From: Thiohalocapsa sp963698775 | GTDB lineage: Bacteria > Pseudomonadota > Gammaproteobacteria > Chromatiales > Chromatiaceae | Direction of reading: 5' to 3' | Assembly: GCA_963698775.1 (NCBI GenBank) | Contig: CAVOSE010000001.1 | Location: 1-64,000, forward strand | DNA: 64,000 bases | Shown here: positions 19,476 through 27,738 of the stretch, piece after piece | Layout of the letters: each line of letters opens with the position of its first letter | How positions within the stretch are numbered: position 1 is the first letter of the stretch | Program-made: the position numbers and the translations under genes | Notes under the pieces: generated by a model | Told to the model about the DNA's origin: nothing | Seen by the model: the letters and a program-made list of their open reading frames with translations, nothing else | The model's database searches: none

Positions 19476-21017
19476 TCAAGCTGCAACGGCTCGGCGGTAT
19501 TCAGTAGAGATCGCGCTGCGACGTTCGTCGGCGTCTAGCGGCTCCCTTGCCGCGAGCTGCAGATCGAGCACGGTTTGGCCGGCCTCGGATGCATCGGCGG
19601 TCGACGCACTGCGTGCGGTGACTCGCCGACGCAACACCGCCTCCGGTGCATCCAGGGCTAGGATCGCGAAGCCACAGCCGACCTCGGAAGCAAGGCGCCG
19701 AAACTCCTTGCGCTGCCTGGCCTTCAGAAAGGTCGCGTCCACCAACACGCTGTAGCGCCAGAGCAGCATGTCCCGCGCCAGTTCGAGCAACCGGGCATAG
19801 GTGCGCTGTCCGGCATCGGCATCATAGATCCCCTCCCCCGGTGGACTCGCTGTGCGCGCGTCCGGTGTTAGCCCGAACAGGCGTTTGCGCTCGACGTCGG
19901 AGCGGATGTGGATCACGGCCAGACGCTCCCGCAGCGCGTTGCCGAGTCTGGTCTTGCCAGAGCCGGACAGACCACAGGCGATGATGAGCCGCGGGCGGCG
20001 GCGGACGGCAATGGTGCGACAAAGTCGCAAGTAACCGCGCAGTTCGGCGCGGGCCTCGGAGCGTTGGCTGCCCTGCAGTACCCCCTGGGCAAGTCGGATG
20101 CCGATCACCTTGGCCCGCACCATGGCGCGGTAGACCTGATAGAAGCGCAGCAGTGCAAGGCCCCGGTAATCGCCAGTCAATTCCAAATAGCGGTTCAGCG
20201 CCCGGCGCGCCAAGGCGATCTCGCCCGCCTCCTGCAAGTCCATGACCAAGAAAGCGACTTCGCTCATGGTGTCAATCCAGCGCAGCTGCGGGCTGAACTC
20301 GATGCAGTCGAAGATCACGGGCTCTGCGTCGATGATTGCGATGTTTCCGCGATGCAAATCGCCATGACACTCGCGAATAGACCCGCCCTGTCGGCGTTCT
20401 TCGAGCCTGTCCCGCAGGCGCAAGAACCACAGCTCGGTCCATCGTTCGAGCCGACCCACCGCCGCGCGTATCGAGGGATCGCCGCATCCGGAACGGAGCT
20501 GGGCGAAATTCTCCCGCATCGGCGCAACAACCACCTCGGGAGCGCCGAAGGGCGCATTTGGCGGGGCCGGCGTAAGACCAGCATGAAACACCGCGATGCG
20601 CCCTGCGATGGCGTCGATAATGCCCGCATCTGGTGCCCTTTGCGTCAGCAACGCCTGCTGCGGGAATCGACGCATTTTCACGGCATATTCCAGTGCCGGG
20701 CCAGCACCACCGACGCGGGGCTCATCCAGCGAACCGCTGATGGACACGACTCCAAGGTAGAGGTTCGGCGCCAACCGACGGTTCAACCTGACCTCTTCCT
20801 GACACAGCCAGTGCCGACGCGCGAGGGTCGAGAAATCCAAAAAACCCAAGTCCACAGGCTTTTTGATCTTGTACGCGAACTCACCGGCCAGCAGCACCAC
20901 GGAGATGTGGGTCTCGATCCGCTCCACCGCGCCGACTGGGTGCGGATAGGCTTCCGCATTGGCCAACGCGCGAATCAGTCGAGCCTGTGCAGCGCCCTTC
21001 TCGGAATCGTTGGCCAT
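19476..21017 (-). CDS. Fused aminoglycoside-phosphotransferase-like / P-loop kinase protein
   Basis: A 513-residue two-domain protein. Residues 1-330 are a kinase-like fold with the catalytic loop HGDLHRGN and the Mg site FDCIEFS. Residues about 340-513 are a P-loop NTPase with Walker A GLSGSGKT, of the zeta-toxin/gluconate-kinase-like type. This fusion is widespread in proteobacteria, but its substrate is not known to me. It ends beside the 158 bp element and is divergent from the small membrane protein gene; the operator-promoter region lies between them. The start ATG at 21017 gives the full kinase N-terminus. Confidence 0.85.
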   Translation of the reverse strand: MANDSEKGAAQARLIRALANAEAYPHPVGAVERIETHISVVLLAGEFAYKIKKPVDLGFLDFSTLARRHWLCQEEVRLNRRLAPNLYLGVVSISGSLDEPRVGGAGPALEYAVKMRRFPQQALLTQRAPDAGIIDAIAGRIAVFHAGLTPAPPNAPFGAPEVVVAPMRENFAQLRSGCGDPSIRAAVGRLERWTELWFLRLRDRLEERRQGGSIRECHGDLHRGNIAIIDAEPVIFDCIEFSPQLRWIDTMSEVAFLVMDLQEAGEIALARRALNRYLELTGDYRGLALLRFYQVYRAMVRAKVIGIRLAQGVLQGSQRSEARAELRGYLRLCRTIAVRRRPRLIIACGLSGSGKTRLGNALRERLAVIHIRSDVERKRLFGLTPDARTASPPGEGIYDADAGQRTYARLLELARDMLLWRYSVLVDATFLKARQRKEFRRLASEVGCGFAILALDAPEAVLRRRVTARSASTADASEAGQTVLDLQLAAREPLDADERRSAISTEYRRAVAA

Positions 21018-21040
21018 CCAGACTTCACCACAGGAACCAA

Positions 21041-21069
21041 TTGGAAATTTGAACCCTTTCAGCTATATT
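21041..21069 (+). promoter_or_regulatory. Sigma70-type promoter of the DUF2892 gene
   Basis: A -35 TTGGAA (21041-21046) and a -10 TATATT (21064-21069) are separated by 17 bases. The -10 overlaps the palindrome at 21067-21082, which would allow direct repression. Confidence 0.6.
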
Positions 21070-21082
21070 AGACAAGTCTAAT
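21067..21082. promoter_or_regulatory. Palindromic operator ATTAGAC-AA-GTCTAAT
   Basis: A perfect 7-2-7 inverted repeat between divergent genes, overlapping the -10 and the likely start of transcription of the DUF2892 gene. Size and AT-rich style suit an ArsR/BigR-type winged-helix repressor; no such regulator gene is in the window. Confidence 0.55.
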
Positions 21083-21113
21083 CTAATCCCTTATCCACTT
21101 TCTGAGGTTTGCC

Positions 21114-21314
21114 ATGTCTATCGAACGCATCGTGCTGGCGGTTGCCGGCAGCTTCGTCGTTATCTCCGCCATCCTGGCCGCCATCGTCAGCCCCCTATGG
21201 CTGTGGTTCACTGGATTCGTCGGCCTCAATCTGTTGCAGTCCGCATTCACCGGCTTCTGTCCGCTGGCAACGATCCTGAAGAAGTTCGGCAAGCAGCCGG
21301 GCACTGCCTTCTGA
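21114..21314 (+). CDS. DUF2892 (YgaP-like) small membrane protein
   Basis: A 66-residue protein with two membrane spans (about 5-25 and 28-47) and the conserved GLNLLQSAFTGFCP segment of DUF2892. In many bacteria this domain is attached to rhodaneses or sits beside sulfur-handling genes under ArsR/BigR-type control. Here it stands alone with a promoter overlapped by a palindromic operator. GAGG is seen upstream of the ATG. A role in sulfide or polysulfide response is inference from family and operator. Confidence 0.85.
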   Translation: MSIERIVLAVAGSFVVISAILAAIVSPLWLWFTGFVGLNLLQSAFTGFCPLATILKKFGKQPGTAF

Positions 21315-21478
21315 AGCGATCGCCGGCAGCGGCAGCAACGGGTTCAGCCTGCCGTCATAGAGCGTCCGGCAGAGTAAACAGGGGCAAGTGCCGGCGGAGC
21401 CCCCCGGGGGGAGCCCCCCGGTCGAGCCCCGCCGGGGGCGATACTGGTTTATCGGCCATGCTGGCCAAAAAAATTTGA

Positions 21479-21519
21479 CGGAACACAAAAACGCGGTGTC
21501 CGTGTTCCGGTCTTTTCTT
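21479..21519 (+). terminator. Possible terminator downstream of the DUF2892 gene
   Basis: CGGAACAC (21479-21486) and GTGTTCCG (21502-21509) form an 8 bp stem followed by a T-rich tract (TCTTTTCTT). The 15-base loop is long and the stem lies 165 bases after the gene, so the call is tentative. Confidence 0.4.
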
Positions 21520-21569
21520 ATCCATTAGTCGCTTGAAAATCGCAGGGCGTCGTGCCCCGCGAGGCCCTG

Positions 21570-22034
21570 TCATTGCAGATAGCGTCCCGCGCTGCCGAGG
21601 GCGGCAGTCAACAACCCAAGGAGCAGATTCGCGAGGATGACGCGGCGGATCACCGCCAGGCGTGCCGCGGCTCCCGCCCAATCCCCGGCCGCTGCCAGCT
21701 TGCCCATCGCGCGATAGGGGACAAAATAAATGTAGAAGAACAGCACGGACATGATCACCGCAACCAGCATCATGGCGTGCACATGCCAGCCCATGCTGCC
21801 GCCATAGATACCGCTGAAAATCCAGAAACCACTTGCCCAAAGGGCCACTACGGCAATCCAGACCCAGCCGAAGAAGCGACCGAACACTGCCAGCAGCAGG
21901 GCCATGCGTTGCGGCGGCTCCAGTGTACGCTGGACGGACTGCCGCAACGCAAAGTGCGCGAAGAACATCCCGCCCACCCAGACCACGGTGGCGAGTTGAT
22001 GTAACGCAATTGCCAGCGCGAGTTGAATCGTCAT
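21570..22034 (-). CDS. CopD-like membrane protein
   Basis: A 154-residue protein with four predicted membrane spans. The N-terminal motif HQLATVVWVGGMFFAHFALR and the later WHVHAMM segment are typical of CopD/YebZ-like domains, where histidines may bind copper or heme. The start ATG at 22034 leads straight into the first span; the much longer open frame upstream looks non-coding. Family membership is clear, but the metal role is known only for some relatives. It stands alone. Confidence 0.8.
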   Translation of the reverse strand: MTIQLALAIALHQLATVVWVGGMFFAHFALRQSVQRTLEPPQRMALLLAVFGRFFGWVWIAVVALWASGFWIFSGIYGGSMGWHVHAMMLVAVIMSVLFFYIYFVPYRAMGKLAAAGDWAGAAARLAVIRRVILANLLLGLLTAALGSAGRYLQ

Positions 22035-22348
22035 CGAGGATACGGCTCCGGTGCAGGTGTAATGTAGACGCACGCATTGTAACCGGAGATTCGGGCCTGT
22101 CCTGAGCGACCTTTCACGCATCATGCGCCTCGTTCGACTAGAAAGACCAGTTGGACGGCCCCCAGGGTGCGTCCCGCATGGTGTCTGACCAGGCACAGAG
22201 AGAAGGATTAGTCTCGCTATTCCAACGACTTGCAATGACGCTAGGCGCCGCGCGGAGCGTGCACTGGAGGTCCTAGCGGCGCTCACCCAAGTGGCGAGCG
22301 TCACAGCTGGCACAGACTGGCTCACAACCAGTCACTGAGGCACTTGCA
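22035..22348. other. 314-base intergenic region between the CopD-like gene and pgl
   Basis: The region is upstream of the CopD-like gene and downstream of pgl, both on the minus strand. I see no gene, RNA, terminator with a U-run or repeat here. Confidence 0.5.
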
Positions 22349-23062
22349 CTAACGGTCAACTGCTGTTTCAAGGTTCAAGCCATCGGCCGCCGCGCGGTCC
22401 AGCAGCGCGATGCTGTTGCCACAGGCAGCAACGCTTTGCACCGGTAGCGTCTCCCCGAGCGCCCAGCGCCGTAGCGCATCGCGCTTGCCGGCGCCGGTGA
22501 TCAGCAGCACTATGCGGTTTGAACGGCACAGCGCTCTTGGCGTCAGGGAGACCCGATCCGAAGGTGCCTTTGGCGCATCGTGGACCGGAATCACAAACGG
22601 CTCTGGCGGAATCTCTCGCCCCGGAAATAGGCTCGCGGTATGACCGTCTTCGCCCATACCGAGCAGTACCAAGTCAAATGGCAGTGCGTTAGCGACGATG
22701 TCCGTATACGCCGCAGCGGCGGTCACAGCGCCCAATTCCGCGGCAATCGGATAGATCTGGCCGCGAGGGATAGGCACCTGAGCAAGGAATGCCTGATCAG
22801 CGGCCAGGCTATTGCGTTCGCTATCCCCTGGCGGCAGACAGCGTTCATCGCCGTGATAGACATGCCAGGCGGACCAATCGCTCTGGCTCCCGGCGAGCAG
22901 CCGATAGGCCGCGGTTGGCGTCGTCCCACCGGCGAGCACGATACGAAAACGACCGCGCTCGGCGATGGCGGCCCGTGCCTGGGCTAAGGTCAACGCCGCC
23001 GCTGCTTCGGCAACGGCGGTCTTGTCGTCGAACACACGCAACTTGGCTCCAGACAGCATCAT
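22349..23062 (-). CDS. pgl: 6-phosphogluconolactonase (DevB type)
   Basis: A 237-residue enzyme hydrolysing 6-phosphogluconolactone in the oxidative pentose phosphate pathway. The NagB/RpiA-like fold is marked by VLAGGTTP near residue 42, the HVYHGDERCLP segment and the catalytic-region motif LLGMGEDGHTASLFPG. Length is normal. No zwf or gnd lies beside it in this window. Two consecutive ATGs mark the start, and the first is used. Confidence 0.95.
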   Translation of the reverse strand: MMLSGAKLRVFDDKTAVAEAAAALTLAQARAAIAERGRFRIVLAGGTTPTAAYRLLAGSQSDWSAWHVYHGDERCLPPGDSERNSLAADQAFLAQVPIPRGQIYPIAAELGAVTAAAAYTDIVANALPFDLVLLGMGEDGHTASLFPGREIPPEPFVIPVHDAPKAPSDRVSLTPRALCRSNRIVLLITGAGKRDALRRWALGETLPVQSVAACGNSIALLDRAAADGLNLETAVDR

Positions 23063-23172
23063 GGCATTTCACCCCTGTATTGCCTAAACTCGCGGCCAGC
23101 CCGTCTATGATACGCGCCGGCAAAGGTGCCACCTAGCCCGGACGCGCGCCGCCAAAATTCGTACCGTAGTCC

Positions 23173-23724
23173 ATGACGTCAAGCCTGAATCTGCTGCTGG
23201 TCGACGCTTCACCCCCGTCCCGTTATGCACTGCGATTGTTACTCCAGCGGCACGGCGCGCGGGTTCGCACCGCGGAGTCGGCAGAGCACGCGCTGGCATG
23301 GATCGACAACGATGCCCCCGACGCGGTGCTGACGGCTTGCGTCCTGCCCGGCATGAATGGTCTGGAACTTCTCGAGATCCTCAGAATCGATCCGGCCAAG
23401 CTCGACATCCCGGTCGTGATCTGCTGCCCGGATGACAGCTGGCCGCTGGCGCCGACTGCCCTGCGGCGCGGGGCCTTGGCAATTCTGCGGCGCGACCGAC
23501 TAGAGCAGGAACTACCAGGGGTGCTCGACCAAATCAGGACCGCGCTCACCAGGAGGCCACCCGAGGTAACTCCGGAGCCCCGGTCGGAGGCCTGGATGCG
23601 CGGGCTCGATGCCTTGGCTCGAATCTGGCGACGTTGGCATGTGCAATCGCGTTCGTTGATGCTTGGCGCGCTATGCGCCGGGTTCGGAGTGCTGTTTCTA
23701 AACTTCATCGTTCGCGGCGCATAA
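23173..23724 (+). CDS. Membrane-anchored pseudo-receiver domain protein
   Basis: A 183-residue protein. Residues 5-120 have the CheY-like receiver fold (LLLVDASP at strand 1, LPGMNGLELL after strand 3). The phosphoacceptor aspartate is replaced by Ala55 (DAVLTACVLPG), one of the two strand-1 acidic residues is missing, and the conserved Lys aligns with Arg in AILRRD. A single C-terminal span at about 160-180 anchors it. It should not be phosphorylated in the usual way and may act as a protein-binding module at the membrane. No histidine kinase is adjacent. The ribosome binding site is weak. Confidence 0.75.
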   Translation: MTSSLNLLLVDASPPSRYALRLLLQRHGARVRTAESAEHALAWIDNDAPDAVLTACVLPGMNGLELLEILRIDPAKLDIPVVICCPDDSWPLAPTALRRGALAILRRDRLEQELPGVLDQIRTALTRRPPEVTPEPRSEAWMRGLDALARIWRRWHVQSRSLMLGALCAGFGVLFLNFIVRGA

Positions 23725-23895
23725 GACCGAATCGCGCGAAACCGAGACTGCCACATAGGTCAGTCGGCGGCAGGCGCTACAGGACTTGACGCCGGCGTCC
23801 GCGTCCATTACCACTATAGGGACAATGCAGTCACAAATGCGTCTCGGCGGCGCAGATTGCGTTGACAACGACAACGACACAGGAGAGAAGAGGAA

Positions 23896-24255
23896 ATGGC
23901 TCAGAGCATGCAAGAGATCATGAACCCGGGCAGCGTCCATTTGGATGAGGCGTTCCCCGACGCGCCGCCGGATTGGTCTCGGGAAACTGCCGAGGCCGCG
24001 GCGAAGGCTGACGATGTAACGCTAACAGACGATCATTGGGCAGTGATAGGCGCATTGCAGCACTACTTCGCCGAGCACGCACAGCCGAATGTGCGCGTCC
24101 TGCACGATGCACTGGAAGAACGTTTCCACGGCCGCGGCGGACTCAAGTTCCTTTACGAAATCTTCCCTGGGGGCCCGGTCGCCCAGGGCTGCCGGTTCTC
24201 AGGCCTAAGAGCGCCCGCCGGCGCGGTCGACAGGTCCTTCGGCAGCGTGCAATAG
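23896..24255 (+). CDS. TusE/DsrC/DsvC-family sulfur relay protein lacking CysA
   Basis: A 119-residue protein with the DsrC-like helical core (DDHWAVIGALQHYF) and the C-terminal arm GGLKFLYEIFPGGPVAQGC. DsrC proteins bind sulfur on a last cysteine (CysA), often with a second (CysB) about 10 residues before it. Here CysB is Cys99, but the CysA place holds Ala110 (PAGAV), followed by a nine-residue tail. It is therefore not a standard DsrC for dissimilatory sulfite reductase; it could be a regulatory or single-cysteine TusE-like relative. AGGAGA upstream supports the ATG. It stands alone downstream of the pseudo-receiver gene. Confidence 0.85.
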   Translation: MAQSMQEIMNPGSVHLDEAFPDAPPDWSRETAEAAAKADDVTLTDDHWAVIGALQHYFAEHAQPNVRVLHDALEERFHGRGGLKFLYEIFPGGPVAQGCRFSGLRAPAGAVDRSFGSVQ

Positions 24256-24445
24256 TCGGCTGCGGGCGATCGGCAATTGGCGACTGTCAGCGCAAAGGTG
24301 CGATAGGGGCGGTTGATTGTTCGTCGCGTCGCGGGCAACGCTCGATGCGGCGCGTATAATCGAGCCACTTGTGCCCATCGTCAGACGCACTCCGCGGCGT
24401 GGGCGATGACGCGGCACCGCGAACCGAACCACGACGGAGCAGAGC

Positions 24446-26287
24446 ATGCCGCTTCCAGGCGCCAGACTGTTTGAACGCGAACGGGCGCTTGTTCGCAACT
24501 TTTTTGGACTGGACCTGCCCGAGCGAAGGATCGAGCTTCGCTTCAGCCTGCTGCCACCCACCCGCGGCGGCGCGAAACCACCGCTGACCGAAGCGAAACT
24601 GCAGGCGTCGCTCCGGGTTAAAGGCACAACGCCGATGCTTTTCCTGGAGCACATCTTGACGGTGTGTCGGAATCTCAACCGCTATCCACTGTCGACCAAG
24701 CGCCGCATGGCCCTCACGGAGGTCTTGGCCAATGTACTCTACGGGGCCGTAGCGCCGGCTCTGACGGAGATTGCAACTGAGGGCGGCGGCATTCCCGAAC
24801 CAGAGGGCCGTCGGGCGATGCTCGAGCTTTGCGAGCGCTGCGTCCTTATGCTCACGGATTCTTATCGCCTGGTGTTCGCGGCGGACTATGGTCGTGGGCG
24901 GTTCTGGTATGCGCGGGTTCGACCGCGTGCATATCGGTGCGCCTGCCGCATCATGGAAATGATCAAGCTGCATCATCGTGTCGTCGGTCTACGCTACATG
25001 CCGTTACCGCCGGCAACTTCGCGCATCGCGAATACCGTCTTCGCTGCAATGGAGGCCTGCGAGCCGGTGGATTTTGCCATCGACACCCTCTCCGCGCGGA
25101 CCCCCGTCATCGATCCACGTTCATCCGCGTCGCTGCGTCAGCACTATGCGTCGCTGCTCAGCTACAGCATCCTGGACTACTCCGCCTGGCCGGAGCAGGA
25201 ACAATTCTTCATCGACACCTACGCCAACTCGATTCAGGATGCCATCAGTTTCACGGCCTTCGATCCAGACGATCCCGGCAAACAGAAGGATCGATTCGTC
25301 GTCGGCTGCTACCAGGAAAGCCCGCCGACGCGCCGGCTGCCCACACAATCGGACCTAGGATCGGTGCTGACCATCAACTACGGCATCCTCGCGACCAGCA
25401 TCCGCAAGGACTATGCGGAGATGTCACGGGCGCGGGGCGACAGGAACCGGTTTGCGATGCCGCCAAGGCTTGCACGGATGGAGCCTGTCTACCAGATTGC
25501 CACCGGCTACCTGCTGCACAGAAACCTGGAGCTACCCCACAAATGGAGCGACCTGAGCGAAAGCCGGCAGCGGCATCGAGATTTGCGCATCTTTACCGGA
25601 TTCGACGAAGTCCGCGCCCACCTGCTATCGATTTTTCGCGGCACCACGCGGGTCAAGCGTTCGCGGGAATTGTCAAATCTGTTTGCGCGCCGCTCGGCAG
25701 TCATCGGTGAAGACGACTCGGCCACCCGTGAGAGCCTTTGGTACGTGCTGTATGACAACGAAGAGTTGATGCGCATCAAGACGCAGGAGACGCGCTTTAC
25801 CAACCGGATGTTCATCGGCAACCTGCTGGCCTACGGCTTCGGCGCAGAGGAGATCTTAAAACCCCGAATCGGTAAGGTAAACCGCATCTTTCGACCCGAA
25901 ACCGGCACTGTCATTATCGACATCGAGTATCTGGCCGCCTTCGCGACACCGATTGCGCTCCACAAACGCAACCCGGCGGCGGAGACGGAGCCGGGCAAGA
26001 TCAAGGTCGTCGGCAAGCCGTTGTCGGCGCTGCTGATTCACCACCCCAAGCGCGGCTGGGGCGTCATTACGCCGCCGCAGGATCACTTCTGGGAGCATAC
26101 GCCGGTCGGCATCCAAACCGGCAAACGCGTAACGCTGGGCGAATTGGGCGAGGCGCAGGACGTGACCAACGAATTCCACCGGTTCCATGTGGAATCCAAA
26201 TCGTTCCCAAGCAAGGTTCCGGATTATCCACGCCCACGCGAGAGCGACGTCACCGAAGACCTTTCTCAATTCTCGACTATCATCTGA
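24446..26287 (+). CDS. Large uncharacterised protein
   Basis: A 613-residue protein that I do not recognise. There is no signal peptide and no clear membrane span, so it is probably cytoplasmic. The first third is helical and rich in Arg/Leu; the middle has an acidic, aromatic stretch (YSAWPEQEQFF, then FTAFDPDD). The last ~140 residues look beta-rich with a compact strand pattern (GKVNRIF, TGTVIIDIEYL, KPLSALLIHHP), perhaps a small beta-barrel. GGAG precedes the ATG. It lies between the DsrC-like gene and the cation exchanger gene on the same strand. Codon use resembles its neighbours, so recent transfer is not indicated. Confidence 0.75.
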   Translation: MPLPGARLFERERALVRNFFGLDLPERRIELRFSLLPPTRGGAKPPLTEAKLQASLRVKGTTPMLFLEHILTVCRNLNRYPLSTKRRMALTEVLANVLYGAVAPALTEIATEGGGIPEPEGRRAMLELCERCVLMLTDSYRLVFAADYGRGRFWYARVRPRAYRCACRIMEMIKLHHRVVGLRYMPLPPATSRIANTVFAAMEACEPVDFAIDTLSARTPVIDPRSSASLRQHYASLLSYSILDYSAWPEQEQFFIDTYANSIQDAISFTAFDPDDPGKQKDRFVVGCYQESPPTRRLPTQSDLGSVLTINYGILATSIRKDYAEMSRARGDRNRFAMPPRLARMEPVYQIATGYLLHRNLELPHKWSDLSESRQRHRDLRIFTGFDEVRAHLLSIFRGTTRVKRSRELSNLFARRSAVIGEDDSATRESLWYVLYDNEELMRIKTQETRFTNRMFIGNLLAYGFGAEEILKPRIGKVNRIFRPETGTVIIDIEYLAAFATPIALHKRNPAAETEPGKIKVVGKPLSALLIHHPKRGWGVITPPQDHFWEHTPVGIQTGKRVTLGELGEAQDVTNEFHRFHVESKSFPSKVPDYPRPRESDVTEDLSQFSTII

Positions 26288-26371
26288 TCGCCCCAACTGG
26301 ACTCCCCCATCCTCTGCGCGCGTAGGCAAAGCGGGGCGCGACGATCCAGCAAGTGACAGGACTCGCAGTAC

Positions 26372-27394
26372 ATGACAGCCGCTGGCATCGTCTGGTTCCA
26401 ATACGCGATCTGCGTCGTCGTCATCGGTATCGCGGGCGTCAAACTCACGGACTACGGCGATGCGATCGCGGACAAGACCGGCATGGGCGGCACCTGGGTC
26501 GGCCTCGTGCTGATCGCCACCGTGACTTCACTGCCGGAGCTCGCCGCCGGCATCACCGCATCCGCCGTCGCGCTGCTGCCGGATATCGCCGCTGGCGACG
26601 TCCTCGGCAGTTGCGTCTACAACCTCACGTTACTCGCGGTGCTCGACCTGTTCAGCCGACGTGCGCCTCTGTTGGCCAGGGCCCAACAACAGCATGTGAT
26701 GTCCGCGGGCTTCGGCATCGTCCTGATCGGCATCGGCGCGGTAGGGCTACTGGCCGGACAAGTGGGTCTGTCGGGCCTCGCCGGTCATTTGGCCTGGAGT
26801 TCGCCACTGCTGGTGCTGGTCTACGCTGTCGCCATCCGCACCCTGCATCAGTATCAGGAACAAGAGGTCGAGACCTTCACTGAGCAAGAAAGCGACCGCT
26901 ACGCCGGCTACTCCCTCGGCTACGTCGGCGTTCGGTACGGCATCGCCGCCTTGGCGGTGATCGCCGCCGGCATTTGGCTGCCTTACGTCTCGGAAGATCT
27001 GTCGCTGGTGATGGGATGGAATCAGTCCTTTACCGGCACGATGTTCACCGCGTTCAGCACGTCCTTGCCGGAACTGGTGGTCACGCTGGCCGCCCTGCGC
27101 ATCGGTGCCATCAACATGGCGATGGGCAACGTGCTCGGTAGCAACATGTTCAACCTGCTGGTGTTGGCCATCGACGATGCCTTCTACATGCCAGGCCCTA
27201 TCTTCGAGGCGGTCTCCGGCGCCCACCTGATCTCGGCCGTGGTGGCGATGATCATGAGTGCAATCGTCATCGTCGGGGTATTCGTCAAGCCTCGGGTGCG
27301 CGTACTCGGCATCTGCAGTTGGGCGAGCCTGGCGCTGTTCGCGCTGTTCGCGCTCAACGGCTGGCTCACCTACCACCTTGGTCTGACCGATTGA
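26372..27394 (+). CDS. Calcium/sodium:cation antiporter (CaCA family)
   Basis: A 340-residue membrane protein with about ten spans and the two inverted alpha-repeats of the CaCA superfamily. The first is ATVTSLPELAAGI with GDVLGSCVYNL (near 50-90); the second is AFSTSLPELVVTL with GNVLGSNMFNL (near 230-265). It should exchange Ca2+ or another cation for Na+ or H+ across the inner membrane; the ion pair is not readable. Length is typical of YrbG-like proteins. It converges with ccoS. Confidence 0.9.
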   Translation: MTAAGIVWFQYAICVVVIGIAGVKLTDYGDAIADKTGMGGTWVGLVLIATVTSLPELAAGITASAVALLPDIAAGDVLGSCVYNLTLLAVLDLFSRRAPLLARAQQQHVMSAGFGIVLIGIGAVGLLAGQVGLSGLAGHLAWSSPLLVLVYAVAIRTLHQYQEQEVETFTEQESDRYAGYSLGYVGVRYGIAALAVIAAGIWLPYVSEDLSLVMGWNQSFTGTMFTAFSTSLPELVVTLAALRIGAINMAMGNVLGSNMFNLLVLAIDDAFYMPGPIFEAVSGAHLISAVVAMIMSAIVIVGVFVKPRVRVLGICSWASLALFALFALNGWLTYHLGLTD

Positions 27395-27482
27395 TGCAAC
27401 GCTGACCAGACCGGCAAAAGCGGTAACACGGCGCCGCCCGATCACCCGGCAAGATCAAGAGTCGGCTATCCGTACCTGCATC

Positions 27483-27665
27483 TCACTCCTCGGCGTCGGG
27501 AAACCGGCGGGAGTCGCGGTTGTCCAGATCGTCGTCCATCAGGATACGTTGGGCATCACCGTCCAGATCATCGAACTGACCAGAACGGGCGGCCCAGAAC
27601 AACACGCCGACCGCCACCAGACCAAGGATCAGCATGCCGGGGATCAGACCGTAGATAACTTCCAT
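27483..27665 (-). CDS. ccoS: cbb3 oxidase maturation protein CcoS
   Basis: A 60-residue single-span protein starting MEVIYGLIPGML, followed by a short acidic cytoplasmic tail (QFDDLDGDAQRIL), the typical CcoS form. It is needed for insertion of copper and heme into cbb3 oxidase. It is the last gene of the minus-strand ccoGHIS maturation group, 73 bases after ccoI. Confidence 0.93.
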   Translation of the reverse strand: MEVIYGLIPGMLILGLVAVGVLFWAARSGQFDDLDGDAQRILMDDDLDNRDSRRFPDAEE

Positions 27666-27738
27666 GGATGCCTCACAGCATTTGAGTGTTTGACGTCATT
27701 GCGGCGCGAACGGCATCGACCCCGGCGTGCGCCCGCAC

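Noticed and set aside
19908..21071. A 387-codon plus-strand frame opposite the kinase/P-loop gene
   Set aside because: The sense gene has clear catalytic motifs; this frame has none and would run into the promoter region.
21463..21476. GGCCA-TGC-TGGCC hairpin beside seven A, considered as a terminator
   Set aside because: The A/T-run is on the wrong side of the stem for either strand.
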